From assembly GCF_030817655.1 (NCBI RefSeq), contig NZ_JAUSZM010000002.1:46252-110251 (forward strand): a stretch of DNA of 64,000 nt, written 5' to 3'. Positions 26,566-35,190 of this stretch are shown here, one piece after another. The translations under genes and the position numbers were made by a program. The number at the start of each line of letters is the position of its first letter. Within the stretch, counting starts at the first letter, position 1. The notes below the pieces were generated by a model that saw nothing but the letters and a program-made list of their open reading frames with translations, was not told the origin of the DNA and did no database searches. The DNA comes from Streptomyces sp. V4I2. GTDB lineage: Bacteria > Actinomycetota > Actinomycetes > Streptomycetales > Streptomycetaceae.

Positions 26566-27521
26566 CCTTGTTGCTGGGGCTGCTGAGCGGCATGGCCGTC
26601 ATCGGCGGGCTGATCGGCATCGTGGCCGGACTCGTCGGCACGACCGCACCGCGCCGGGCCTCGCTGCGGCAACGGTGGCAGGCCCTGCGCTCGGGCCCCG
26701 AGCAGGCCGAGGACGTCCGGCTGCGCCGGCGGACCCTTGCCGTGGTGGCGGTCGTGGTGTTCGTCGCCGTGTGGCTGGTCTCGGGGAACTTCGTGGGCGG
26801 CGCGCTGCTCGGCGCGGCCGTCATCGGCGTGCCCTGGCTGATCGCCCCGGCGCAGCTTGCGCAGGAACGCATCGGGCAGTTGGAGGCGCTCAGCGAGTGG
26901 ACCCAGCGCCTGGCCGGGCTCTTGAGGTTGGGGATGGGTCTGGAACAGGCGATGATCACCAGCCGTCAGGGGGCACCAGACGAGCTTTCCGGGCAGGTCG
27001 TCAACCTGTCCGACCGGCTGCGTCTGGGCTGGCGGCCGCAGGAGGCGCTGCGCGCGTTCGCCGGGGAGTTGGACGATGTGACCGCGGACAAGGTGGTCGC
27101 CGCACTCATCCTGTCGGCGGGCGACCGCGGCCCGGGTCTGGCGCAGGCGCTGGAGGATCTGGCGGGCACGGTCCGCGACGAGGTCGCCAAGAAGCGTTCT
27201 ATCGAGGCGGACCGGGCCAAGCCCCGCACCACGGTGCGGTGGATGACCATCCTCACCGTGGGCGTCGTGGTGGCCGGGTTCTTCGTGCCTGCCTACACCA
27301 AGCCGTACTCCACGCTGCTGGGTCAGCTGGTGCTCGCCTTCCTGATGGCCGCCTTCATCGGGGTGCTCGCTTTGATGCGGCAGCTGGGTTCCTTCCGCCG
27401 CATCCCCCGCTTTTTGATCACCGACCCGTCCAGCACCGTCCGCCTGCCCGCACCCGCCGAGGAACCCGGCACGCCGGACCTGCCGGCTGCCGGCCGTGAG
27501 CCGGAAGGAGCCAGCTCGTGA
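26562..27521 (+). CDS. TadB-like inner-membrane platform protein
   Basis: 319 residues, ATG overlapping the tadA stop. Membrane helices lie at residues about 2-25, 60-90, 225-250 and 255-280, flanking a T2SSF cytoplasmic domain (LEALSEWTQRLAGLLRLGMGLEQAM ... AALILSAGDRGPGLAQALEDLAGTVRDEV). It would convert TadA motion into pilin extrusion together with TadC. The C-terminal tail is Pro-rich. Confidence 0.8.
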   Translation: MTLLLGLLSGMAVIGGLIGIVAGLVGTTAPRRASLRQRWQALRSGPEQAEDVRLRRRTLAVVAVVVFVAVWLVSGNFVGGALLGAAVIGVPWLIAPAQLAQERIGQLEALSEWTQRLAGLLRLGMGLEQAMITSRQGAPDELSGQVVNLSDRLRLGWRPQEALRAFAGELDDVTADKVVAALILSAGDRGPGLAQALEDLAGTVRDEVAKKRSIEADRAKPRTTVRWMTILTVGVVVAGFFVPAYTKPYSTLLGQLVLAFLMAAFIGVLALMRQLGSFRRIPRFLITDPSSTVRLPAPAEEPGTPDLPAAGREPEGASS

Positions 27522-28402
27522 ACCTGCTTCCCGTCGTAGTCACCGGGGGCACGGTTGGCGCCGGCCTGGCGTTGCTGGTACGGGAACTGCTGCGCCCTCA
27601 GCCCGCGCTAGGGCCCGCCCTCGCACGCAGCGCCCCGACGGCCTTGACCCTGCCCGAGCCGGAACTGGACCGCGAAGAGCGGTGGGGCCGGTGGCTGCTG
27701 GCCCGCCTCGAGCGCCTGCCCGGCGTGCGGGTCCCTGCCACCAACCTGGCCCTGCTCGGGCAGGGACCGGGCCAGTTCATGCTGAAGAAGACCGCACTGG
27801 CTGGTCTCGGCCTGCTCTGCCCGGTGCTCGTCACGATCCCGTGGATCATCGCGGGCGTCTCCCTGCCGTTCTACGTGCCCGCCGGCGCCGGCCTGGTCGT
27901 GGCGGGGCTGCTGTTCATCACGCCGGATCTCGCGGTGCGGGACCAGGCCAGGCGGGCCCGGGAGGAGTTCGCACACGCCCTGTCCGCCTACCTGGACCTG
28001 GTCGCGCTCAAACGGGCCGCCGATGCCGGCCCCGCCGAGGCGCTGGAGAAGGCCGCCGAGGTCGGCCGCGGCTGGCCCTTCCTCTACCTGCAGGCGGCCC
28101 TGCGCCGGGCCAGGCTGGAGAAGATCCCGCCCTACCAGGCACTGACCGAGCTCGCCGCCGAGTACGAGCTGCCCGTCCTGGACGACGTCGCCGACATCAT
28201 GCGCGGCAGCGCCACCGACGGCGCCGCCGTCTACAAAGCCCTGCGCGCCCGCACCGCCGCCCTCAACAGCGAGCTGCTGGCCACACAGGCGGCCGAGGCG
28301 AACGCCGCCAGCGAGAAGATGACCGCCCCCGGAGCCCTGCTCGCCGTGCTGGTCATGCTGCTGATGGCGTTCCCCGCGGTGATCCGCATGCTCACCGTCT
28401 GA
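27518..28402 (+). CDS. TadC-like inner-membrane platform protein
   Basis: 294 residues, GTG overlapping the tadB stop. Helices at about 5-22, 85-105, 112-130 and 265-285 flank a T2SSF domain (EEFAHALSAYLDLVALKRAADAGPAEALEKAAEVGRGWPF). It pairs with TadB. A 43-base gap follows before the pilin genes, with a strong GGAGGAG ribosome site, which suggests higher translation of the pilin. Confidence 0.78.
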   Translation: MNLLPVVVTGGTVGAGLALLVRELLRPQPALGPALARSAPTALTLPEPELDREERWGRWLLARLERLPGVRVPATNLALLGQGPGQFMLKKTALAGLGLLCPVLVTIPWIIAGVSLPFYVPAGAGLVVAGLLFITPDLAVRDQARRAREEFAHALSAYLDLVALKRAADAGPAEALEKAAEVGRGWPFLYLQAALRRARLEKIPPYQALTELAAEYELPVLDDVADIMRGSATDGAAVYKALRARTAALNSELLATQAAEANAASEKMTAPGALLAVLVMLLMAFPAVIRMLTV

Positions 28403-28445
28403 CCAACCCTTTACACATGTTCAACCTGGTGGAGGAGCACTCCCG

Positions 28446-28661
28446 ATGAAGCACACCGCAGCCCATTCCTACCGCGCCATCCGCCGGCTGACCAGGCACC
28501 TTCAGGAGGCCACGGCCGAGGCCGCGCGTCACCCGGACAGGGGTGACATCAGCATCACCACCGTCATCATCTGGGTCGCCGCCGTCACCGGCGCCCTGGT
28601 GATCGCCGGAACCATCGCCGTGGTGATCGCCAAGTACAACGGCAACCTGGCCGGCATCTGA
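28446..28661 (+). CDS. small Flp/TadE-like pilin
   Basis: 71 residues. A 30-residue basic leader ends at HPDRGD, followed by one hydrophobic helix (ISITTVIIWVAAVTGALVIAGTIAVVIA) and a short tail (KYNGNLAGI). It is the best candidate for the main filament subunit: small, with the strongest ribosome site of the operon. Unlike classic Flp prepilins there is no G-xxxx-E-[FY] cleavage motif; the RGD boundary resembles the TadE/TadG neighbours. The stop overlaps the next ATG. Confidence 0.65.
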   Translation: MKHTAAHSYRAIRRLTRHLQEATAEAARHPDRGDISITTVIIWVAAVTGALVIAGTIAVVIAKYNGNLAGI

Positions 28662-29089
28662 TGCCAAACGGCGACCGGCTGAAAACCTGGTGGCACGGGC
28701 GACGGTGGCGCGATGACCGGGGCGACACGTCCATCCAGATGGCGATCGTCTACCCGTTCGTGCTGCTCGCCACCATCGCCGTCATCCAGGCCTCCATGTG
28801 GTACTACGCCCGCCAGATCGCCCTGACCGCCGCCCGCGAGGGCGCCAGCGCGGCCCGCGCCTACCAGGCAAGCCCGGCCGACGGCACCGCCAAGGCCCGC
28901 GAGGTGCTGGGCCGTTCGGCGGGCGACAGCCTGGTCGGCTACAGCGTCTCCACCGCCGGGAGCACTGGCGAGCGGGTGCGGATCCAGGTGACGGGCACGG
29001 CCCAGTCGATGATCCCGGGCCTGTCCGGGCTGCGGGTCAGTCAGTCGGCCTCCGGAGCGGTGGAGCGCTGGACGGTGCCGGGGGGATGA
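28661..29089 (+). CDS. TadE-like pseudopilin
   Basis: 142 residues. The leader (RRWRDDRGD) is followed by TSIQMAIVYPFVLLATIAVIQASMWYYARQIALTAAREGASAARAY, the TadE-like helix, then a beta-rich extracytoplasmic domain ending VSQSASGAVERW. It would be a minor pilin. ATG 28661 shares a base with the previous stop, and the next ATG overlaps its own stop. Confidence 0.72.
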   Translation: MPNGDRLKTWWHGRRWRDDRGDTSIQMAIVYPFVLLATIAVIQASMWYYARQIALTAAREGASAARAYQASPADGTAKAREVLGRSAGDSLVGYSVSTAGSTGERVRIQVTGTAQSMIPGLSGLRVSQSASGAVERWTVPGG

Positions 29090-29613
29090 AGTCGTTGAGC
29101 AGCAGGGCTTGTTGGGCGCGCTGGGGGCGCGGTGACGAGGGCAGTGTGGCGATCGAGGCCGCCGTCATCCTCCCACCGCTGATCATGTTCATCTGTCTGG
29201 CGATCGCCGGGGGACGCCTGGTCACCTCCGGGGCGAAAATCGATGCGGCGGCCGAGGACGCGGCCCGGGAAGCATCCATCCACCGCACCGTGGCGGCCGC
29301 CCAGAACGCCGCGCAGGCGGCGGCCGCCGAGTCTCTGGGCGACCAGGGCATCACGTGCGCGTCCGCCGACGTCACCGTCAACACCGGCGGACTGAGCGTG
29401 CCGGTGGGCCAGGTCGGCACCGTGACCGTGACGGTGACCTGCACAGTCACCCTCTCCGACCTGCTGCTGCCGGGCGTCCCAGGAGCCCGCACGCTCACGT
29501 CGACGGCAACCTCCGTGGTGGATCAGTACCGGCAGCGAGCTCTTGGGTTCACAGATCCCGCATTGCCCTCGCTGTGGAACTCAGGCGCCGAGGTAGGTGG
29601 GGAAGATGTCTGA
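29086..29613 (+). CDS. second TadE-like pseudopilin, C-terminus replaced by inserted DNA
   Basis: 175 residues. The leader GRGDEGS precedes VAIEAAVILPPLIMFICLAIAGGRLVTSG, then the TadE core with a Cys-containing tail (ITCASADVTVNT ... TVTCTVTLSDLLLPGVPGARTLTSTATSVVDQYRQR). After QYRQR at about 29541 the last 24 residues (ALGFTDPALP onward) come from inserted DNA. A diverged copy of the native 3' end lies at 30916-31060, where it ends QYRQRGD. The protein may still work, as only the extreme tail differs. Confidence 0.65.
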   Translation: MKSLSSRACWARWGRGDEGSVAIEAAVILPPLIMFICLAIAGGRLVTSGAKIDAAAEDAAREASIHRTVAAAQNAAQAAAAESLGDQGITCASADVTVNTGGLSVPVGQVGTVTVTVTCTVTLSDLLLPGVPGARTLTSTATSVVDQYRQRALGFTDPALPSLWNSGAEVGGEDV

Positions 29614-30915
29614 CTGCATGGATTCTCGAACTCCATCCTCCCCGTCTCAGACACGGCACTGCACCGTTGTCCTGGGAGACGGCGAACTGCGGCGGCCTCG
29701 ACCGTTCGATCCCTGTGGGAGAAGGCGGCGCAGTCCTGCCCTCCTGAAGCGCCCGGTACACGCTGGTTGGGGGTATGCGGGCGTGCGCTTGTGCCCAGGA
29801 CAGTGGCGCGATCTATGTGCGGTGGCGGGTGCCGGGCAAGGTCGTCGTGTCGTCGGTGCGGACATCGGTGAGGTCGGCCCCGTCCAAGAGAGCGTCCGAC
29901 AGGTCGGCTCCTCTCAGATCAGCACCGTGCAAGCTGGCTTGCCGCAGGTCGGCGTGTTCCAGGTGCGCGTTGCGCAGGTCAGCGCCCGGCAACCGGGCGC
30001 CTCGAAGGTGGGCGTGACGGAGATCAACGTTCACCAGCTGGCCGTTTCCCAAGTTGCTGTTGGGCATGTAGGCACGGGCCAGATTCGAATGCCGCAGGTT
30101 GGTCCCCTCCAGCTGGGCCCCGCCGAGCTGCGCGCGGCGCAGATCCGCTCGCGACAGGTACAACGGGTGTTCCTGAGGATGCCCAGGGCGGCGGCCCAGC
30201 ACGTACAGAGCGGTCTGCACGTCCGGACACCGGATCGTCAGCCAAGGCACATCGCGGTCCACGGTGGGTGTGGGGTGTTCCGGTCCGTCGGGGGCGCCAA
30301 CCGGCCATCGAGAGTGCTCACGGACGAACGCGCACAGGATATCGGTGACGGTCGGTCGGTCGTCGGGAGAGTTCTTGGCGACCCTTTCCAGGGCGTAGAT
30401 GCCCCCGAGCCGGACATCGAGCGTTTCGCTCCCGAGGTGATCAATTGCCCGGGTGAAGCGTTCCGCGATCTGCCCCTCGCGGGCCAGCCGGAGTTGCTGC
30501 CAGCCGACAGCTGCACCTGCGACGACGACCAGCCCACCCATGGCTTGCAGCAATTGGCTGCGGAAGTCGTTTTGTACCCGGGCCTGGGCTTGTTGCAGTT
30601 CGACGCCCTTCGCCTTGCCTGCGACATGACCCAACTCGCGCGACGTGAGGGGCGGATAGAGCACTCGGGGAAGCCAGACAACCGCAGCCAAAGCGATCAG
30701 CACAGCAACTCCACCCAGTGCGCCGAACACCCTTCGATGCGACCGCATTGGTGTCACCTTCCCCCCTGCCGACAACGCTGGACGCGTTACCTTGCCCAGC
30801 CGCGAGAGCGGCCAGTCCCGGCACGCCGGAAGCAGGCCGGGAACCCAGCAGGACCTGGCAGGGCGGGAACACATCCCGCTTGCTCATGCCCGGCTTTACC
30901 CCACTCCCCCACCAA
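29542..30915. mobile_element. inserted segment within the tadE 3' end
   Basis: About 1.37 kb separate the interrupted tadE from a second, roughly 85 percent identical copy of its last 130 bases. The segment carries one leftward pentapeptide-repeat gene and no transposase or integrase. The duplicated but diverged gene end suggests integration by homologous recombination from a related locus, or a 3'-end-targeting element. Boundaries are estimated from the loss of similarity. Confidence 0.45.
29813..30748 (-). CDS. membrane-anchored pentapeptide-repeat protein
   Basis: 311 residues from ATG 30748, which has GGAAGG 8 bases upstream. Two hydrophobic segments (residues about 8-28, FGALGGVAVLIALAAVVWLP, and 70-85) precede a middle domain (FTRAIDHLGSETLDVRLGGIYALERVAKNS) and a C-terminal right-handed beta-helix of pentapeptide repeats (YLSRADLRRAQLGGAQLEG ... 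ADLRGADLSDALLDGADLTD). This is a common actinobacterial architecture of unknown role. It is antisense to the Tad operon and foreign to it. Confidence 0.8.
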   Translation of the reverse strand: MRSHRRVFGALGGVAVLIALAAVVWLPRVLYPPLTSRELGHVAGKAKGVELQQAQARVQNDFRSQLLQAMGGLVVVAGAAVGWQQLRLAREGQIAERFTRAIDHLGSETLDVRLGGIYALERVAKNSPDDRPTVTDILCAFVREHSRWPVGAPDGPEHPTPTVDRDVPWLTIRCPDVQTALYVLGRRPGHPQEHPLYLSRADLRRAQLGGAQLEGTNLRHSNLARAYMPNSNLGNGQLVNVDLRHAHLRGARLPGADLRNAHLEHADLRQASLHGADLRGADLSDALLDGADLTDVRTDDTTTLPGTRHRT

Positions 30916-31060
30916 CGCGGCAGGAGTGGTCCAGGTGGGAACAGTGACCGTGACCTGCACGGTCAGCCTCTGCGACCTGCTGCCGGGCGTGCCCGGAGCC
31001 CGGACGCCTACCTCGACGGCAACGTCCGTGGTGGACCAGTACCGGCAGCGGGGCGACTGA
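30916..31060 (+). pseudogene. detached 3' end of a tadE homologue
   Basis: Encodes AGVVQVGTVTVTCTVSL, then CDLLPGVPGARTPTSTATS and VVDQYRQRGD, homologous to residues about 105-152 of the TadE at 29086. It lacks one or two codons in places and differs at many bases. Its stop at 31058-31060 shares a base with the ATG at 31060, the native operon junction. It has no start of its own. Confidence 0.7.
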
Positions 31061-31512
31061 TGATCTTTCAGCAGCTGGGGCTGAGCCGGGCACGGCGGGA
31101 TGACCGGGGAGGCGTCACCGTGTTCGTCGCGGTGTGCGTCGTCGCGCTGCTCGGCATCATCGGCGTCGCCGTCGACGGCGGCAGCAAGATGCGCGCGGTC
31201 GAACGCGCCGACTACATCGCCGGCGAGGCCGCCCGGGCAGGCGGTCAGGCCATCGACGCCGCCGAGGCCATCAGCGGTAACGCGATCGTCGTGGATCCGC
31301 AGGACGCGCAGGCCGCCGCCCAGGCCTACCTGAACTCCGCCGGCGCCACCGGCACGGTCAGCGTGTCCGGCGACGGCAAGACCCTCACGGTCGTCGTGAC
31401 CGGCTCCTACGACACGAAGTTCCTGTCGGTGGTCGGGATCGGCTCGCTGTCGGTGACCGGCCAGGGCACGGCCGCCCTCCTGCACGGCGTCACCGCCCCC
31501 GAAGGAAACTGA
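31060..31512 (+). CDS. TadG-like pseudopilin
   Basis: 150 residues. The N-terminus RRDDRGG leads into VTVFVAVCVVALLGIIGVAVDGGSKMRAVERADYIAGEAARAGGQAID, the TadG/TadE-type helix and following segment, then a compact beta domain (TGTVSVSGDGKTLTVVVTGSYDT). ATG 31060 overlaps the stop of the detached tadE fragment. It is probably the last pilin-like subunit. Its stop overlaps the next ATG, keeping translational coupling. Confidence 0.7.
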   Translation: MIFQQLGLSRARRDDRGGVTVFVAVCVVALLGIIGVAVDGGSKMRAVERADYIAGEAARAGGQAIDAAEAISGNAIVVDPQDAQAAAQAYLNSAGATGTVSVSGDGKTLTVVVTGSYDTKFLSVVGIGSLSVTGQGTAALLHGVTAPEGN

Positions 31513-34500
31513 TGCCCGCCACCCACTCCCCCGCCACAGCGGCCGCCCGCACCCTGGGCCGGATCCTCAAGGCCGTGCTGAGCCTGCTCGTGCTGGCCGG
31601 CGCGGTCTGCGGGCTGCCGCTGCTGCTGGCCTGGATCACCCCGGTCATCTGGGCTTCCACCCACGACGACCTCACCCACCTGCTCGACCGGCAGGACACC
31701 GGGGCGGCGTTCCTGCTGCTGCTCGCCTGCGTGGGCTGGATCGGGTGGATGCAGTTTGCGTTCTGCGCCGTCCGTGAGCTGATCGCACAGCTGCGGGGCC
31801 GGACCTGGCGCGCCCCGCGCGGTCTGGGCTCCTCACAGCGGGCCGCCGCGCTTCTGGTGGGCAGCATCCTGGTACTGCTGCCCACGAGTTCGGCGCTGGC
31901 CTCCGACGCGCAGGCCGCGCCGGCCGCCACCGCGGCTCCCATCCCCGGACAGGCATCGCGGGCCCCGCAAGCCACCGAAGCCGATCAGGCTCGGTCGTCC
32001 GCCGCGAGTACGCCGGCGTCCCGCACGTACACGGTGCGCGAGATGCGGCCCGCGGAAAGCCTGTGGGGCATCGCAGAACGGGAGTTGGGGGACGGCGAGC
32101 TGTGGCGGGAGATCGCCGCACTGAACGACGGCCGGACCATGGCCGACGGCACGGTCTTCCGTGCGAACAGCTTTCTGCAGCCCGGCTGGCAGCTTCAAAT
32201 GCCCGATCCCAGCGCGTCTGCGAGAGGTGTCCGTACGCAGCTCGGTGACGGCGTGCCGATTGCCGAGGAGAAGGGTGAGCATGTCGTCACGGTCCACCCG
32301 GGCGACTACCTGTCGAAGATCGCTGAGGACGAGGTCGGTGACGCCAGCGCGTGGCCGGAGTTGTTCAAGGCAAGCCGGGGCAAGCCGCAGCCGCACGGCC
32401 TGCCCGCCATCTCCGACCCGGACATGATCTACGCGGGGCAGCAGGTCACCGTGCCCGACCTTCAGCCCGGCCAGGACACGCCGCCCCGCGATGGTGACCA
32501 GGGCGAGGAGGCGGGCAGCCAGGAGACCACTCCCCCAGCCACCCCGACGCCAGACAGCGAGCAGAACCCGGGCGAGGGCACCGGGCAGGAGCAGGCACCC
32601 CCCACGCCGAGCCACACCACGGCGCCCGCGCCACGCTCGTCGGCCCCCAGCACACCGGACAGCCGTCCCGCCGAGCAACCCGGGCAGGATCAGGACCCTG
32701 GTTCCGCGACGGCTACCGCGGCGCCCCAGCCCAGCGCCAGCGCCTCTGCCGCTTCGCCGTCGGTGTCGGTGTCGGTGTCGGCCCAGCCGTCCGGTTCCGC
32801 TGCCTCCTCCCCCACGGCCACGGCATCCGAGGCGCCGGCCCCGGCCGGCAGCCCGTTGAACCTGCACACCGTTCTCGGCGCCGGCGCGCTGCTGGCCGCC
32901 GCCCTCACCGGAGCTCTCGCCCTGCGCAGGACGCTGCAGCGCCGCCGCCGCAAACCGGGCGAGACGATCGCCATCGCACCGCAAACCTCGCCGGCCGAAG
33001 CCCAGTTGGCGGCGGCCGCCGAACCGGACGGCGCCACCCGCCTGGACGTCGCCCTGCGCACCCTGGCCCACCAGCTGCCCCAGGAGGAGACTGCGGGTCT
33101 GCCGCCGCTGCGGGCCGCACGGATCGGTACCCGCACGGTTCAGGTACTGCCCGAGGATCTCTCCCAGGAGCCGACGGCTCCCTTCGTCACCGCAAAGGGC
33201 GGATGGTGGGCCCTGGACGCGGACACCACCCTCCTTAACGAAGAGGCCGCCCGCGAGGTACCGCCCCCGTACCCGGGACTGGCCACGATCGGCAGCACCA
33301 AGACAGGTGACCTGCTGCTGCTCAACCTCGCCCGGCTGCCCGCCCTGCTGCTGGACGGCAACCCGGTCCACATCACCGAAATGTGCACCTCACTCGCCCT
33401 GGAACTCGCCATGAGCCCCTGGGCGGCCGAAGCCGAAGTCGTCACCGTGGGCTTCGGCGAGGACCTGCCACACCTGCTGCCCACCACGCGGATCACCCAC
33501 ATGCGCCAGCCCGCGCACGCCTTGCGCGATCTGAGCGAACGGCTGCTGGAAGCACACCAGATACCCGAAACCCGGCATCAGCCGTATCTGCTGCTGTGCG
33601 CATCCCCACTCGACGCGGACACCGCCTGGCAGTTCGCCGACCTCATCGACAAAGCCGGAACGGTCCCCGTCACCCTGATCGCCCCGGCCAGCACGGCAGC
33701 CCCACACTTCCCCGAAGCAGAAATCCTCAACGCCTCACTCAACGAACCCCAGCACCTCAACCACACCGGCACCGACGTCACGGTGCAACGCCTGGAACAC
33801 ACCGCCTACCTCCAGATCACCACCGCGCTGACCGTGTCCGCCCAGCCGCCCCACCCGGCCCAAGGCCCCTGGCAGAACGTCCCCAACGAACCCGACAACG
33901 AGCAGCAGCCCGATCAGACCACACCGCACACACCCACGCCGCAGGAGACCGACACACCCACGACCGACCCTGACACGAACCCGACACCGACACCGACACC
34001 GACGCCGACACCGACGCCGACAGCAGAGGTAAGCGGCGGCGTCTTCCCCGCCCTGCTCGCCGCCACCACCGACCCGTCCGCACTCCGGCTCCTGCCTACC
34101 GCCGAGACGCCGACTCAGGCCGAGGAAGGAGCAGGTCCAGACACCCAAGCGCCGGCGCCCCCGGCTCCCAGGGACCCAGCAGCCAGGGAGACCCCGGCGG
34201 CTGGAAAGGCCACGGCGGCCGGAGAAGCCGACACGGAGGAGGACACCGTTGAGGAATCCACGGTGGCGGACAGGGATGAGGGCGAGGCACACGACCTGCA
34301 CGCGCCGCAGATCCGGGTGCTGGGCCCGCTCCAGGTGACCGGCGTGGCACACACCGGCCACGGCCCGCGGATGGCACAGCTCGCCGCCCTGCTGTATTTC
34401 CGGCCCGGGCGGAGTGCGGATGTCCTGTGTTCGGACATGGATCCCGTCAGTCCGTGGTCGACGGCCACCCTCAACGCCCGCATGCAGGGCCTGCGTCGTT

Positions 34501-35144
34501 CCCTGGGGAATGATCCCGCCGGCACCCCCTACGTGCCCCGCCGCACGTCCGGCGAGGACCCCTACCGGCTCGCACCCGGCGTGCGCTGCGACTGGACCCG
34601 CTTCCTCCAACTCGCCGAACACGCCCTGCCACAGGGCGTGTTCGGTCTGCCGGACCTGGAAAGAGCGCTCGCGATGGTCCGGGGCCGGCCATTCGGAGGC
34701 AAGCCCCTGCCCTGGGCCGAGCCCCACCAACAGGAAATGACCACCCGCATCATCGACGTCGCGCACACCGTGGCCACCTACCGCACCCCCGCAGGCCCCC
34801 ACCACGACCTCAGCAAAGCACGCCAAGCCATCACGACCGGCCTCGAGGCCGACGACACGTCGGAGCTGCTGTATCGCGACTGGTTCAGGATTGAGGCCGC
34901 GGCAGGCAACCGGCAAGGACTCCACACCGCCATCACCCGCCTCCAACAAATCAACCAGACACTTGACTGCTCACTCGAAACCGAAACCGAACAACTCATC
35001 AACGATCTTCTCGATCCGGCCCGGGACCATCGGGCACAAGCAACCGTGAGCGTCCCGCAGTCCGCGATGACGGACTTCCGCCCTCGGACGCCTCCCGACC
35101 GCCGGCCAGCCGGGCACACCGAATCACCCGACGCGCAGTCATGA
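31512..35144 (+). CDS. LysM - transmembrane - BTAD regulator
   Basis: 1210 residues. Two membrane helices lie near residues 18-42 and 65-85 and a third near 110-125. Two LysM peptidoglycan-binding domains follow (about 171-231, TYTVREMRPAESLWGIAEREL; and 256-313, HVVTVHPGDYLSKIAEDEVGD), then a Pro/Ser/Ala-rich linker. A further helix (about 448-475) leads to a large cytoplasmic part with a PT dipeptide repeat near 816-836. The C-terminus (930-1165) has HAPQIRVLGPLQVTG and a bacterial transcriptional activator domain. It joins wall binding to a SARP-like regulatory module. The ATG overlaps the TadG stop. Confidence 0.75.
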   Translation: MPATHSPATAAARTLGRILKAVLSLLVLAGAVCGLPLLLAWITPVIWASTHDDLTHLLDRQDTGAAFLLLLACVGWIGWMQFAFCAVRELIAQLRGRTWRAPRGLGSSQRAAALLVGSILVLLPTSSALASDAQAAPAATAAPIPGQASRAPQATEADQARSSAASTPASRTYTVREMRPAESLWGIAERELGDGELWREIAALNDGRTMADGTVFRANSFLQPGWQLQMPDPSASARGVRTQLGDGVPIAEEKGEHVVTVHPGDYLSKIAEDEVGDASAWPELFKASRGKPQPHGLPAISDPDMIYAGQQVTVPDLQPGQDTPPRDGDQGEEAGSQETTPPATPTPDSEQNPGEGTGQEQAPPTPSHTTAPAPRSSAPSTPDSRPAEQPGQDQDPGSATATAAPQPSASASAASPSVSVSVSAQPSGSAASSPTATASEAPAPAGSPLNLHTVLGAGALLAAALTGALALRRTLQRRRRKPGETIAIAPQTSPAEAQLAAAAEPDGATRLDVALRTLAHQLPQEETAGLPPLRAARIGTRTVQVLPEDLSQEPTAPFVTAKGGWWALDADTTLLNEEAAREVPPPYPGLATIGSTKTGDLLLLNLARLPALLLDGNPVHITEMCTSLALELAMSPWAAEAEVVTVGFGEDLPHLLPTTRITHMRQPAHALRDLSERLLEAHQIPETRHQPYLLLCASPLDADTAWQFADLIDKAGTVPVTLIAPASTAAPHFPEAEILNASLNEPQHLNHTGTDVTVQRLEHTAYLQITTALTVSAQPPHPAQGPWQNVPNEPDNEQQPDQTTPHTPTPQETDTPTTDPDTNPTPTPTPTPTPTPTAEVSGGVFPALLAATTDPSALRLLPTAETPTQAEEGAGPDTQAPAPPAPRDPAARETPAAGKATAAGEADTEEDTVEESTVADRDEGEAHDLHAPQIRVLGPLQVTGVAHTGHGPRMAQLAALLYFRPGRSADVLCSDMDPVSPWSTATLNARMQGLRRSLGNDPAGTPYVPRRTSGEDPYRLAPGVRCDWTRFLQLAEHALPQGVFGLPDLERALAMVRGRPFGGKPLPWAEPHQQEMTTRIIDVAHTVATYRTPAGPHHDLSKARQAITTGLEADDTSELLYRDWFRIEAAAGNRQGLHTAITRLQQINQTLDCSLETETEQLINDLLDPARDHRAQATVSVPQSAMTDFRPRTPPDRRPAGHTESPDAQS

Positions 35145-35190
35145 AAACCGTTCAGATGCGAGGCCACCCGCCGATCACGGGCAAAAGCTC

